DNA of 20,737 bases from positions 1 to 20,737 of the forward strand of contig JAAAKB020167197.1 of NCBI GenBank assembly GCA_010014835.2. Reading direction: 5' to 3'. The translations under genes and the position numbers were made by a program. The notes below the pieces were generated by a model, which searched no databases, was not told the DNA's origin, and saw only the letters and a program-made list of their open reading frames with translations. Every line of letters starts with the position of its first letter. The first letter of the stretch is position 1. Origin of the DNA: Apostichopus leukothele. Lineage: Eukaryota > Echinodermata > Holothuroidea > Aspidochirotida > Stichopodidae. Below, in pieces: positions 9,833 through 19,860 of this stretch.

Positions 9833-10977
9833 GGCCCTTTTCTCCTTCTATAATCTTAAAATTTGACTTGTGCAAATGTTATAGATCAATTTCATTGACA
9901 ATTGTGGCTAAAATGTAATTGATGAGTTAAGATTTGGGGGTTCCATACTCTTTATGATGATGTTGTTTCCAAAATAATTACAAGATTTCTGACCCTATGA
10001 AGCTAATGATAATGGCGGTAACTTACACTTTGTTTGTCATTCTCAGTAAGCAAGCATGTTGTATTTGCCAAGAATTATGTCTTGCTCTTACTCTTAATGA
10101 GGTTCTATATACTAGTATGTTAAGAGTTTATCGCAGCGTACATGTTATCAGTCTTTAACGATTGTACAGTGTGTATGTACGTCAACTATTTCAGATGACG
10201 TCATAGCGGTGGTGGAACAAGTCACCGATCATATTGTATATTGCATCGCAATACTCTGCAATACTCGAGTCCGTAATCGCAATTAGGTACATTTTTCTGT
10301 ACTGGTACTCAAAGGTTTGTACTCGAATTCGGAACATTGCCCTTACATTACAAGTGAGTTAATTTATGATATATCCCTATTATCTGTTACTTTATTTTAC
10401 GATCTTCATTCCTTAGGGAAATGGAAACAAAAGTCACTCATTTTACACATGAGAGCAGCATCTACGTGAAATAAATTTCGATTTATTGCTATTGTTCTGG
10501 GCAAATCAAAAGTGAGTCGACTTATACCCAATATATAAGAAACAGATCGATGATTTCATGCATAAACTCACAACAGGCGTCTAAATACTCCTTTCTGAAT
10601 TATTGTAATTTTGGACTCATTCACAAAAGAGTAAAATTCGTAAGCGTTTAAATTGACACTGAATTCACTCCAAATATAGCAATGACTAAACTCACGTTGT
10701 ACCAAAATTCCTATCCGCTCTTTCAATATGCTCCATCTGTTATTATTCTTTACAAATAAAGATGACGTGTTATTAAGTCAATACTGCGATATTTTGGGTA
10801 CACGGTCATTTGTCATTAGCTTAACCAGTATGCTTCGATCGTATTGAGTCTAACAATACGGTAAATAACGAGTAATCGATCATGGTTCGCGTTAATTATC
10901 TTTTTCGAGGCGTAACAGTGCATGTTGCAGAAGGGACTACTAACTAACTTCGTGTTCAAATACACATTTTTGTACCA

Positions 10978-11032
10978 TTGACACTTTCCTTATAGTACAA
11001 ATTTACGAAGCTATATACAAGGAAGTGTCCAA
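10978..11032. repeat. Imperfect inverted repeat
   Basis: TTGACACTTTCCTTATAGTA (10978-10997) faces the reverse complement of TTGGACACTTCCTTGTATAT (ending at 11032). The core CACTT.CCTT.TA pairs across a loop of roughly 15-18 bases. It could be a hairpin RNA or a relic of a short transposon end. Confidence 0.5.
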
Positions 11033-11050
11033 CCGTCGATTAATTGGTAA

Positions 11051-11083
11051 AACAGACTATCGTTTTCAGTCTGTTGGTTTTTT
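11051..11083 (+). repeat. Small hairpin followed by T6
   Basis: AACAGACT (11051-11058) and AGTCTGTT (11068-11075) form a perfect 8-bp stem with a 9-base loop, followed by GG and six T. It looks like a bacterial terminator or a Pol III stop, but no Pol III gene lies upstream and the context is eukaryotic. Probably incidental. Confidence 0.5.
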
Positions 11084-12117
11084 CTTAAGATTACAATCCA
11101 AAAGTGCGCATCGTCCGTGTCACAACGTTCCAATCCATTGACCATACAGAGTGACAAAATTGGAGGAGAAACACACAATCACACAGTAATAAGTACACTA
11201 GAGGATAAATTTATTTAGTTCTATGGATCATATGGAGAATTTGAAAGATCAAAGTCTGTTCAATCCCCATAAAAACACACATACGACGATTTTTGAAGTT
11301 ATCATTAACAATTGCATGCAATTCATTGTGTAAAGGAGTGAAGTAATTCAAAAGGAAATATCGGCTGGTGGTACCAGAATTGCCTAGCTCACTTTGTTAC
11401 TGGCAGTCAGAGAAACTTAGCAATAATGTATATATAGACAGCTTCAAACATTGACTAATGTATTACTTAAAGATTGTGTAAATGCTTTACACTCTTGTGA
11501 CCACTCCAGCACGTCTAAAAATGTTAAAGTTTACGAGTATATACATAGTTCGTGTACAAATATATTAATTTACAAATGCGTCAGACTGCAAAAACATGCA
11601 GAGTATAGACAATATAATTGAAATATGGAGTTGACGTCTAAAATGTGCGAGTAGTATGCATCATTCAAGCCTGTTTATCTTGTGGTGATGTGAGTCATCC
11701 TAAAACCCGTCGCCTGTTACTCTGTAATATACATATAGCACGACATATGGCTATAAGATAAAGTGATTTTAATAACAAAACCTTGTTGTCTATGAGCTGA
11801 GTGTACTGCGTACCGGTATCTCGTACTCGTACCACTCATAACTGGAGCGTGCGCTACGCAAGAATCAGAAGGCCATCCATGTAATCTTCTTGCACGAAGG
11901 TATATCTAGCTCAACATACTGATTAAGTCTGTTATTCTTGTTTTTCAACGGTAATTCGTACTTTAATGAAGCAGACAAAATACAGTGGTTGGAGACTGCA
12001 CAACTGACTAGTGCAAAGAGCACATAGAGAAAGCAACAATTCATGTGATTTGTCTATTACTAAATTTGAAAAATCACCATGGCAATAGTTTTGTCTGGCT
12101 CTCCACAAACAAATTAG

Positions 12118-12241
12118 AGGATTGTAAAGATCTGCCGGAAAAAACCCCCACAGAACAGGTTAATATTATAGTTTTGGTCGGTATTGCGACCGTGTTTATA
12201 AAAATTATTTTGATGACGACTGTAATTGCATGCAAACTGAG
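12118..12241 (+). CDS. Candidate transmembrane exon of a single-pass receptor
   Basis: A possible acceptor (pyrimidine-rich TTTTGTCTGGCTCTCC, then AAATTAG) precedes an open segment ending at a good donor, CTGAG|GTAAAT. The peptide starts EDCKDLPEKTPTEQ (a cysteine and a proline/threonine-rich juxtamembrane stalk), then has about 22 hydrophobic residues, IIVLVGIATVF followed by IKIILMTTVIA, and then CKLR as a stop-transfer signal, so a type I topology is predicted. A lysine lies in the middle of the membrane segment. The exon enters in phase 1 (or phase 0 if the next AG is used) and leaves in phase 2, which fits the segment at 17285-17408. Phase 1 entry is typical after extracellular modules such as Ig or EGF domains. 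The frame stays open upstream to 12045, so a longer exon is possible. Family not recognised, and no expression evidence is available here. Confidence 0.4.
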
Positions 12242-13554
12242 GTAAATATATACATTTATATATATTATTCGGTTTCGGTTAGGCGAACAGAATTAATCAT
12301 TTTTATTTATAGTTAACAATGGAAAATCTCGGTATTTCAGCATGAGAAGCAACAATATTGATGCATATATGATTATTTGATTGCAATGATAATGAAAATC
12401 TTCAGTACCCATGCAATGCCTCAAGTGCATACTTCATTGCTTTCAATGTTATACTTATACTTCTCTCATGACGGTAAAACGGTCGAATCGTGAATGACAA
12501 TTAACCAACTGGAGTTTAGACGGTTAGGAGCAGAGGCATCACAATAGACGGTTCGGAAGGTTCATTGAACCCTGGGCCTCCAATATTTTGCCCTCCCCCC
12601 ACCCAATATCCGGGGGTCCCTAAGGGTTGGTTCCGAAATTTTTAGATAACAAATCACAACTGTCAGTCAAGTGCAATATAGCCGTACAGAAATGTGTGAT
12701 TTTTGGCATTTCATGGCATTTTTGCATTAAATGTCAACTTGTCGAGAGCAGCTATGAAGTTATTGCTGGAAGTTCTCACACTTTAACCTGTGCCCCTCAA
12801 AAAGTAAAACTGCCTCCCATTAATGGATACTGCTTGCTCTGTGATGAAAATGAATATTGGCTCCATTGACATGCGGATTGATTGATAGGATATACCTAAC
12901 GTAGTGTGAGATAATGCATCCACATGAGCTAGAGTGTATTTGTTTAGATATAACTGGTTGCTAATTGTAACAAACTGTTGAGTGCAAGGCATCTCATCTT
13001 CCATATAAATAAAGTTCCACCACTTTCGTCGGTATTATTTGCTTTATAAACTTCTTCCAGAGCCAATCTTTCCCATCAACTTTAAGTGCTCTTGAAGTTT
13101 GTTTTGATCAAGCTAAAGGTCATAAAAATAGGAAGTTAGGGCTAAGTATTTTTTATTCTAGTAAAACGATAGCAAAGATAAAAACTAAACGGTTTATTAT
13201 GAACTTTGGTTTAGATCAAGTATCAAGCATTGACCTACGGATAGTTTCCTAATGAAGATATTTATTGTTGTAAGAATTGAAGTAACGAATGCTATCAGGG
13301 TAAGGGCATATTGTCAGTCAAAGCCAGTATGGTAACCTTTACAGGAAACTGTCAAGTAAAGTTATATCTTAACACAATTTAATACATACATTTGGCTCAT
13401 TTGAATTATTCATGCATTGGCACCAATGTTAATTACACAAATCTCAGATTAAGACAACGAATTGTGTGACTTAACTAGAAAGCTGCTGATTCTTTCTATT
13501 TCGCTCTGCAAACTGCAGATCTTTACTACAGACTTGTAGTGCGATCGAGTAAAA
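12242..13554. other. Probable intron sequence, no gene recognised
   Basis: It begins with an AT-rich ATATATACATTTATATATATT tract. A C-rich patch (CCCTCCCCCCACCC, about 12590-12604) and an open frame at 12627-12869 follow. That frame contains VIAGSSHTLTC, which resembles the B strand of an Ig domain, but the rest of the fold does not follow and it hits a stop soon after. AATAAA occurs at about 13007. Nothing here is called as a gene. Confidence 0.4.
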
Positions 13555-13830
13555 CAGGATGCATGAGAACGAATGCAAGTAGAATTTCCATATAATTGAA
13601 TACGAGAACGGGTACTTAATCGCGAGTAAGATTATAGTGTACCCATATAGATTTACACAAAGGAAACCCACAGAGTACGACTACAAATCCAAAAAGGATA
13701 AACACGTACACACACGGGTACAATCAAACGAGTACAAATACGGGTAACTATGCTGCAACATTAGTACGAGAACAGCATCACTGCGAGTATGCCTTACTGT
13801 AGATCTTACGCAAAACGTACTTAAGAGTAT
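13555..13830 (+). repeat. Degenerate cGAGTAC-type motif cluster
   Basis: Variants of (A)CGAGTA(C), CGAGAAC and CGGGTAC recur about ten times in 280 bases: GATCGAGTAAAAC, ATACGAGAACGGGTAC, CGCGAGTAAG, CAGAGTACGAC, ACACGGGTAC, AACGAGTACAAATACGGGTAAC, TAGTACGAGAAC, TGCGAGTATG and AAGAGTATACC. Spacing is irregular. This looks like a decayed short-period microsatellite or minisatellite, originally perhaps (CGAGTA)n. Confidence 0.55.
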
Positions 13831-14109
13831 ACCCTACTTGGTACTGGAAATCAAATCCAGCAGTCAGATTACCGTTATTCAGTGCCCCATATATTTCCAC
13901 AAAAAAATTCATAGTAATATTAATTACATACAAATGTTAAGTCGTATTAGATATGAGAAAGAAAAAAACAACGTCGCAGTGCCTAGGTTATCATCTGATT
14001 CCAAGTTTAGTTTGCCTTAATCCCAGAAGAGATAATCCCTGACACTCCAAAGTGGCTCCATACAAGTCATAATGTCTCCACAAATGCACAATGGCTCAAC
14101 ACCATGGCT

Positions 14110-14340
14110 CCTTATGATCTTGGAGAGCGGTTTTTTCGTGTTTCAATATGTCGTTTGCTTTTATCGAATTCATGATCATTGCGCGATGGTAATGTAAGTA
14201 ACAACCCTGGAATCATAGGTAAAGCTTGTCCTGCGTCATCAAACTTACATTTTTCCTGAGATGTACCTATTGTTAATGTTCTTTGAAATTCTACCAACAA
14301 AAAAAAAAGATCTAAACCCTGTAATAGAATTGTCACCTGG
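14110..14340 (+). mobile_element. Possible LINE N-terminal scrap with a 2A-like motif
   Basis: In one plus-strand frame a hydrophobic stretch, FRVSICRLLLS, is followed after one stop by RDGNVSNNPGI (about 14180-14212). That resembles the LLL..GDVE.NPGP 2A-like peptide found at the N-terminus of some CR1/L2-type LINEs in marine invertebrates, but the final proline is replaced by isoleucine. No endonuclease or RT domain follows. If real, this is a short dead LINE fragment; otherwise it is coincidence. Opposite-strand open frame 14112-14336 has no recognisable domain. Confidence 0.2.
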
Positions 14341-14722
14341 GGCTTGTTGAAAGATACAAATCAGTCGGTTTCCCTATGTTAAGATGCTATTAGTAGTTGG
14401 TAAGCTCCGAAAAGAAACTGTAATCTCATATGTTTATCTCCGACTAGTGGTGAGATAGATGTTTAATGTATCTTTTAAATCACAAGTGCCACATATATGT
14501 CCATATTTTGCTGTTTCAAAAGCTGACAAAGCTTAGCTCTGCGTGGGTTGTCATTAGTTTTTGTTATACGTTATACTACGTGACGAAACTATAAAGGTAA
14601 TAATGTCATATTCATGAAGCCTGCAGTGGTATAAAATTCATAAGATATGTCATCTATTTGAACAAGACATCAGCAAAGTTTGAAATGAAACAGCCGTTAC
14701 AGCATTTCCATTGCATGCGACT

Positions 14723-14820
14723 CGTGTTCATGCAAGCATATCCGTGGAATAAACAACCATTTGTAAATACAGGATGATTCTTCCTTCGGTTGTTTGCACG
14801 GACATGCATAGATGACTACG
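14723..14820. repeat. 98-nt imperfect hairpin
   Basis: The left arm 14723-14758 and right arm 14788-14820 are reverse complements over most of their length: GCATATCCGTGGAATAAACAACC against GCATGTCCGTGCAAACAACC at the core, extending outward with 18 of 24 matches (outer 24-nt segment). The loop is 29 bases. The size, long arms with scattered mismatches and AT-rich loop resemble a metazoan pre-miRNA or the tip of an old foldback element. It lies in the proposed last intron of the receptor-like gene. Confidence 0.6.
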
Positions 14821-17284
14821 ACACACCTTACAACCCGGGAAGCAATTAAGCTAATGCTGAGAAAAAAAAGCAATGACTTGATTAGGATATATATGGTTAA
14901 TAATCAACTGTGCATACATGGTTGCCATTGGGTGGAATCAAGTGTTTAAGGTACATGTATTGATGTTAAGGTCAGGACTTTTCAAACCGATATGTTAAAC
15001 CTTCCAAAAGTTTCCAACAAAAATGACGTTATCAAAAGGACCAATACTCCAAAACGGTTAAGGAAATGTGTGACAAAGATGGCGAGTTCGCAATGCATAA
15101 ATCCAAACTCTTTAAACTCAAACCTTTCAGCATGTAGTCTAATAATCTAGCAGTCTTTAGGAATATCTCCATATGTATACTTGCTATATGAGTACTTAGT
15201 GCGACGGGATACTTCCAAGGTGGCAATATCATGCAACGTGATCAACACAATACGTCATATAGTCTAAATGTATTATGTCTATCGTTACTGCAGCTGAATC
15301 CCTACAATATAATATTCAAACTAGTTTGATATTCCCCTTCAAGGTTGACATAAATGCCCCCAATTCCTTAAGTATCAATAATAGTAATACAGGTTTTAAA
15401 ATGATAAACTTTTAAATTTACGTTGTTGATGATGTCTCAAATTGGAGAACTACATTTTATTGCTTCTTTTAATCATTAATTAATGCTTGAAATTCTGCAG
15501 ATGCCTAAAACAAATATTATTACAATCTTTAATTCAAATTAAAGCTTAAAAAAAGTCTTTTTATATCAAAAAGTCCTCTTATATCTAAAAAGAAACGTTT
15601 CTCAATCATGAAATTTCGTAAAACAAGGACTAAGGACTTGTAAATTATGTATTTACTGGTATTCCTTGGTATTTATTTACAAAACCTCACTTAAACCTCA
15701 CGTAACCAATCTTATGAAAGTCTTGAAATATACAAGGCAAAATGTCTCTGAAACATGGACACGGTATTAAAATGATTACAGACTTCTATTTGTCTTAGGT
15801 TACTGCAAAATCAAGTTCTAGTGGCCAATTTCCGCTGAAACAGTCAAGTTTCAAGAACAACAGGATTTAAATTACGTCTTCTGAAGACTAAACTGAACAA
15901 GACGAAGGGTGATGATGTTTATTTCGTTAAGTACGACGGGAATTGTATTAATCCTATGAATCTCATAATAAAGTGACTCCACTAACTATTACATCTATTC
16001 AATTCCAATTTTTGTACTTTTCAATTTCGCTTATACATTATTCAGATACTGCAAAAATACGATAGGCCTCAAACTTAAATTTTTCGCTGTCTCTATTCAT
16101 TCTGAAACAGTTAATGGTATTCTGTTACTGCGTTGAAACAATAACTTGTAAGTACCTTTAACAGTAATATCATATACAAGATGAAAAATTTTCCAATTCT
16201 ATAAAACCTGTACAAAACTCGACATAACTTTCTCGATCACTTCTTCTCTCAGCGTGCAAGTTTATGTATCTATAGAAAGTTTAGGTAAAAGTGAAAGTCA
16301 TAACTCTTTTAAATTTTAATTGACATGCACTGACAGTTTAGTATGTTGAAAGTTTCGGAAAATGTATCGAGTCTCGTTTTCACTGAGCAAAACGTCTTTT
16401 CCACAAATTAAAAACTGTAATTATTTGATATATTATCACTAAAAAGCCAACATCAGATGTAGCTGCATTGCTGCAAAAACGAAAATTGAAGACACTATGT
16501 TTTCGGCGGCGTTAAAATGAGCAATTGTCAGATAAATTAACACAAACTTTCTACGTTAGAAATTGTACAGTGATTGAAGGAATCAGCCTATTTTGCAAAT
16601 TTAGCTTCGTAGTGTACTTTTAACTTTCTGGATGGCCGATTTTGTATCATTGTTTGCCTTTAATGGAAGAATTAGAAATGCTCCTGATACTGCAGTGTGA
16701 CGTGCTTGTTTTATGTCTTTTTGTCTAAACTTATAGCTCAATCATTGATTGACAATGGCCACAAACCTTGAGACTTTGTATGATACAATGATTATATTTT
16801 CATTATTTGACTTGGATTACAATTTCCTATTCTAATTTTGATGTCATAAATGTATTACATATCAATCTTAGTTTTTAGTAAACTTTATGTATCTGTAGAG
16901 ACAGTTTGTCTCAGTTGAAAGTACATCCAGCTGCATATTTCAAGGTATGCGCACTATCATACTACTGTCCTTCACACATGATTACATGTTTTCCTTCACT
17001 GACATTGACTCTGCTAAGAGATCACTTCGATTTTACAATAGTTTGTTGTTTAGGAAAACCAGACAGGACTCACAAAAGAACTGTAGATATCGTGTGTTAA
17101 CTAGATTATTTAACGATGCAAAGATGGCGATGAAAAGAAATTAAAAGCTCTGTCATTACTATGAAATCATTCATGGCCGTTTTGATTGTATGGTAACAAT
17201 TCTGTTATGTGACCAATATTTTCTTGAACATTATAATATGTTAATATCCTTTTTTTGTAAACAATCGGAACGTCATAATTATAG
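14821..17284. other. Non-coding stretch, possibly intron
   Basis: AT-rich, with no recognised gene or RNA. Open frames at 15032-15232 (minus) and 16906-17144 (two overlapping plus frames) show no domain and no trustworthy splice context. It contains a short direct repeat of 18 bases at 15550-15585. Confidence 0.45.
15550..15585 (+). repeat. Two tandem 18-bp units
   Basis: AAAAAGTCTTTTTATATC (15550-15567) is followed directly by AAAAAGTCCTCTTATATC (15568-15585), 16 of 18 identical. The next bases, TAAAAAG, may be a third decayed start. Simple tandem duplication. Confidence 0.85.
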
Positions 17285-17408
17285 GATGGAAAATAGAGTG
17301 AAAAACAACAGTAATAACAACAATTTGCGGGAGAAGGAAAAATACCCATATCGCGGCAAGTTTCCATATGAAGGTGTGGAAGACATCACTTCAAATACTA
17401 ACATATGA
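17285..17408 (+). CDS. Candidate terminal exon, cytoplasmic tail
   Basis: The segment follows a plausible acceptor (TCATAATTATAG|G) with a pyrimidine-rich TATCCTTTTTTTG some 40 bases upstream. If joined in phase 2 to the exon ending at 12241, the shared codon is AGG (Arg), followed by 40 residues and TGA. The tail is hydrophilic: MENRVKNNSNNNN, then LREKEKYPYRGKFPYEGVED, ending TSNTNI. It holds three tyrosines, and YEGV loosely fits a YxxΦ endocytic or SH2-binding motif. An AATAAA lies 39 bases after the stop, as expected for a last exon. The proposed intron is 5043 bp. Alternatively this is a chance open frame; the asparagine run comes from an AAC/AAT/AGT-rich tract. Family not recognised. 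Confidence 0.4.
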
Positions 17409-17446
17409 ATCAAATGTTGTCATGATAATAGCATTGATAAAACTTA

Positions 17447-17452
17447 AATAAA
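17447..17452 (+). promoter_or_regulatory. AATAAA polyadenylation signal
   Basis: A canonical hexamer lies 39 bases after the TGA of the proposed terminal exon, with T/GT-richer sequence (TGATGTACATTATGCTGC) beginning about 27 bases further on. The position suits the 3' end of the receptor-like gene. Confidence 0.4.
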
Positions 17453-18236
17453 TATTCATTACGTACATTATATCATTATTGATGTACATTATGCTGCAAT
17501 GTCCTTTGACTGAATCTCTATTTTGCTTTACACGCTTTCATTATTTCGTTAAAACTAACATTAAAACGTGATCTACAACGTTTTGGAAGAATCGCTCTTT
17601 CAATAAATGAAACCCCTCGTAAAAACTCCTCCTTAACTTCGTGAAGAAGCATGATTGATTTCATACAATGATACAATTGTTTTCTTTAATGTACTTGCAA
17701 ATATAATTGCCGAATAGCTTTTGTTACTTAAATGATATAGAACTTATATTTCATGTCAAAGCAAGCACCCCAAGGTTCGGGTTTCCCCAATCATTCTTTG
17801 ACAACTAAGTATGATAAAATACACTTTGGATTAATTCCCTTCGCTCCTTCAGGTTTCACACGCAGTAGGTCACTTTGCTAAGTTTGTAATTGAAACCTTC
17901 GAAGCTCAAGAGGTTGTAAAGTCATTGTCTGACATGTTGACATATAATTCTATATCAAAGCCATATAGTTTTACTCGTCTTTCTATCTTTTGAAACAGTA
18001 AAAGTGCCACGAGAATCATCTGGTTATCTCTGATTCATATGAGTATGTTTTATCATGCAGATTCCCAGAAGACCAAGTATCACATTACATTAATAGAGAC
18101 ATGCTTGGCCTGTTTCTGTCGCGGCCTTATTCAATTCAACATTAAGATTAAAAAATGAAAAAAACTTGTTGAGAGTGATCTCAGATGTTTTCCTGAACAA
18201 TACGAAGTATGTGAAACGGAATACGGAAATTGCTAT
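17453..18236. other. Non-coding stretch
   Basis: Past the AATAAA signal I see no gene or RNA. The right end (about 18180-18236) holds a partial, more decayed copy of the array unit that follows. Confidence 0.5.
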
Positions 18237-18733
18237 CTATGGATTATATCGACGACAACGAAAGTCAATCCTATGGATTAAAAGTAATGCTCGACAGTTT
18301 TCCTGCTCTTTTTGTCTTTAAAAACATGAGCAAATAAGTAAAGAGTTTACAAATAAAAGAATCGTAGAAATCAGAACATTAGATTAGTCATGAGACGTAT
18401 CGGGTTACGAAGAAATCTATGGATTAAATGGAGCCGGACAGAAGCAATTTTGTGCATTAACAGAAATCTTCGAGGAATTAACTTCAGAATGAAAGAATTG
18501 TAGAATCCAAAAATGTATAAACATGTGACGTATCAGAGGAACGAAGAAATGTATGGATTAAATAGAAGTCGAACAGTAGACATTTTGTGCATTAACAGCA
18601 GTCTATGGCAAATTGCTTTGTTTTTCCTGTCATAAAAATTAAATGAGGAAATAAGGAAGAAGTTACAAATTAAAGAAGGTTAGAATCAGGAAAGTAATAT
18701 ACATATAGAACCCACAGGCATACGAAGGAATTT
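18237..18733 (+). repeat. Degenerate tandem array, units of about 135-180 bp
   Basis: Units begin with CTATGGATTA (18237, 18271, 18417) or GTATGGATTA (18551) and are preceded by ACGAAGAAAT. Shared blocks include GACAG/GAACAG, TTTTGTGCATTAACAG, TTTTTCCTG..ATAAAA, AG.GTTACAAAT.AAAGAA..GTAGAATCA and GACGTATC..ACGAAG. The unit at 18551-18733 has all the blocks. The 18271 unit (146 bp) lacks the GTGCATTAACAG block, and the 18417 unit (134 bp) lacks the TTTTTCCTG-to-TTACAAAT block. There is no coding content and no terminal repeats are visible. It resembles a small satellite-like array or the internal repeats of a non-autonomous element. Confidence 0.85.
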
Positions 18734-19579
18734 CCCCATCGAATGTTATTTGGCACCGTTCAAACTAGGGAAAGTGCCTCTGTCCACGTGAAAATATTAG
18801 GCGGTTCACGTAGGAAGAATATCTCACTCAACAAAAGCATCACACAGTTGAAAGTCATATATAATGTTTGGCATTTAATTCAAATTAATGCTACGAGTTT
18901 GCTCTCTTATTTTGTCGACTGTACTCTGTTATTATTTGCCATCTGTATATCCGTGTATGTATTACAGGGTTTCTCAGTGATTGGAAATAGTCGTGTATCC
19001 ACTGTGCAAAATTTATAGTCAATTTGAATGTCCCCCACTCCCCGCTCACCATCCATTTAAACCTTAATGGGTTTTTATTCATGTGAACCTGTGTGTCCAT
19101 CTTAAATGTACATGGAGATATTATCTTCCCTTTAGGTGTTCACTAATTAGAAGCATCTCACTTGTCCATTTGAGTCGATATTCATTTCCTTTACTTGTTT
19201 ACAACATGTGATCAACTTATGCAACTACTCTCGCGGAAGAGTGTTACAAATTAGTGTTTTATAGCATGCCATAAAGTGATCCTTTAGTCGGGTCAAATTA
19301 TCGGTGGATCAAAGAAAGTCATTTGCTGTCACGTTATAACTTTCTTTTCAATTTGTACATGTATATGACAGTATCAAAGTAATGTTAAATATGGTATCTT
19401 TACATCAAACAGGTTGTACTTGCAAAGGGGAAACAGGTTGCACTCGGCATCGCAATCAATAAAGGCTCACCTAAATGACAGCAACACTTGTTGATAAAAG
19501 GTTTCTCTTTCTACATTGTCAAGATTCTTTTGATATTAAAATATCTACATGACAATTCCGTTACAATGTCGAATACGGT
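18734..19579. other. Non-coding stretch
   Basis: An open frame at 18743-19018 (91 codons) contains a hydrophobic run, LLSYFVDCTLLLFAICISVY, then VLQGFSVIG, which could be a membrane segment, but it has no family resemblance and an overlapping opposite-strand frame is equally open. I would not call a gene. No RNA gene or repeat was seen. Confidence 0.4.
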
Positions 19580-19719
19580 ATGATACTCACAGCATCGTCA
19601 GCGTCGTACGATTCAAGTCTCGATGTAAAGGTCCAGACTAGGTTTGAGATTGTTAGTTCAAATTTGTTTGGTTTGCGTGCCCAGGTTCTATATTGTGTAC
19701 CTCTTTTAGGGCCTGAGTC

Positions 19720-19806
19720 AAGTACAATAGAGAACTTGAAAAGTTTAACAGGAAGCTTGCTAAAATTAAACGAGAGTTTAACTACCTGTTATACCATCAT
19801 TGGTTA
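19720..19806 (+). other. Short coiled-coil frame, possible retroelement scrap
   Basis: This frame reads KYNRELEKFNRKLAKIKREF followed by NYLLYHHWL and a stop. It is a strongly charged amphipathic heptad-like run with little chance look to it. Similar lysine/arginine-rich coiled coils occur at the N-terminus of some Penelope-like and other RT proteins, ahead of the RT domain. Upstream, a different frame (19580-19834, 84 codons) is open over the same DNA, so the true frame is uncertain. No RT follows in the window. Confidence 0.25.
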
Positions 19807-19860
19807 TAGCAGACGTTTGTGTCGCGTCTCGTAATTCAAGAGTCTTTGAGTCATATATAT

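Larger units (their letters stand above)
9833..12117. other. Non-coding stretch, possibly intronic
   Basis: No gene recognised. Small clusters of GTACTCG-type motifs occur at about 10250-10335 and 11800-11845 in the orientation opposite to the cluster at 13555-13830. Two hairpins lie at 10978-11083. No immunoglobulin, LRR or EGF exon was found upstream of the transmembrane exon, although I looked for conserved cysteine and tryptophan spacing. Confidence 0.45.

Noticed and set aside
16906-17144. Two overlapping plus-strand open frames just before the proposed tail exon
   Set aside because: The phase from the 12241 donor leads into a stop in the only splice choice I could justify, and neither peptide resembles a family.
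18743-19100. 91-codon plus frame and overlapping 69-codon minus frame
   Set aside because: Both are open over the same DNA with no domain, splice or promoter evidence; T-rich sequence explains the hydrophobic run.
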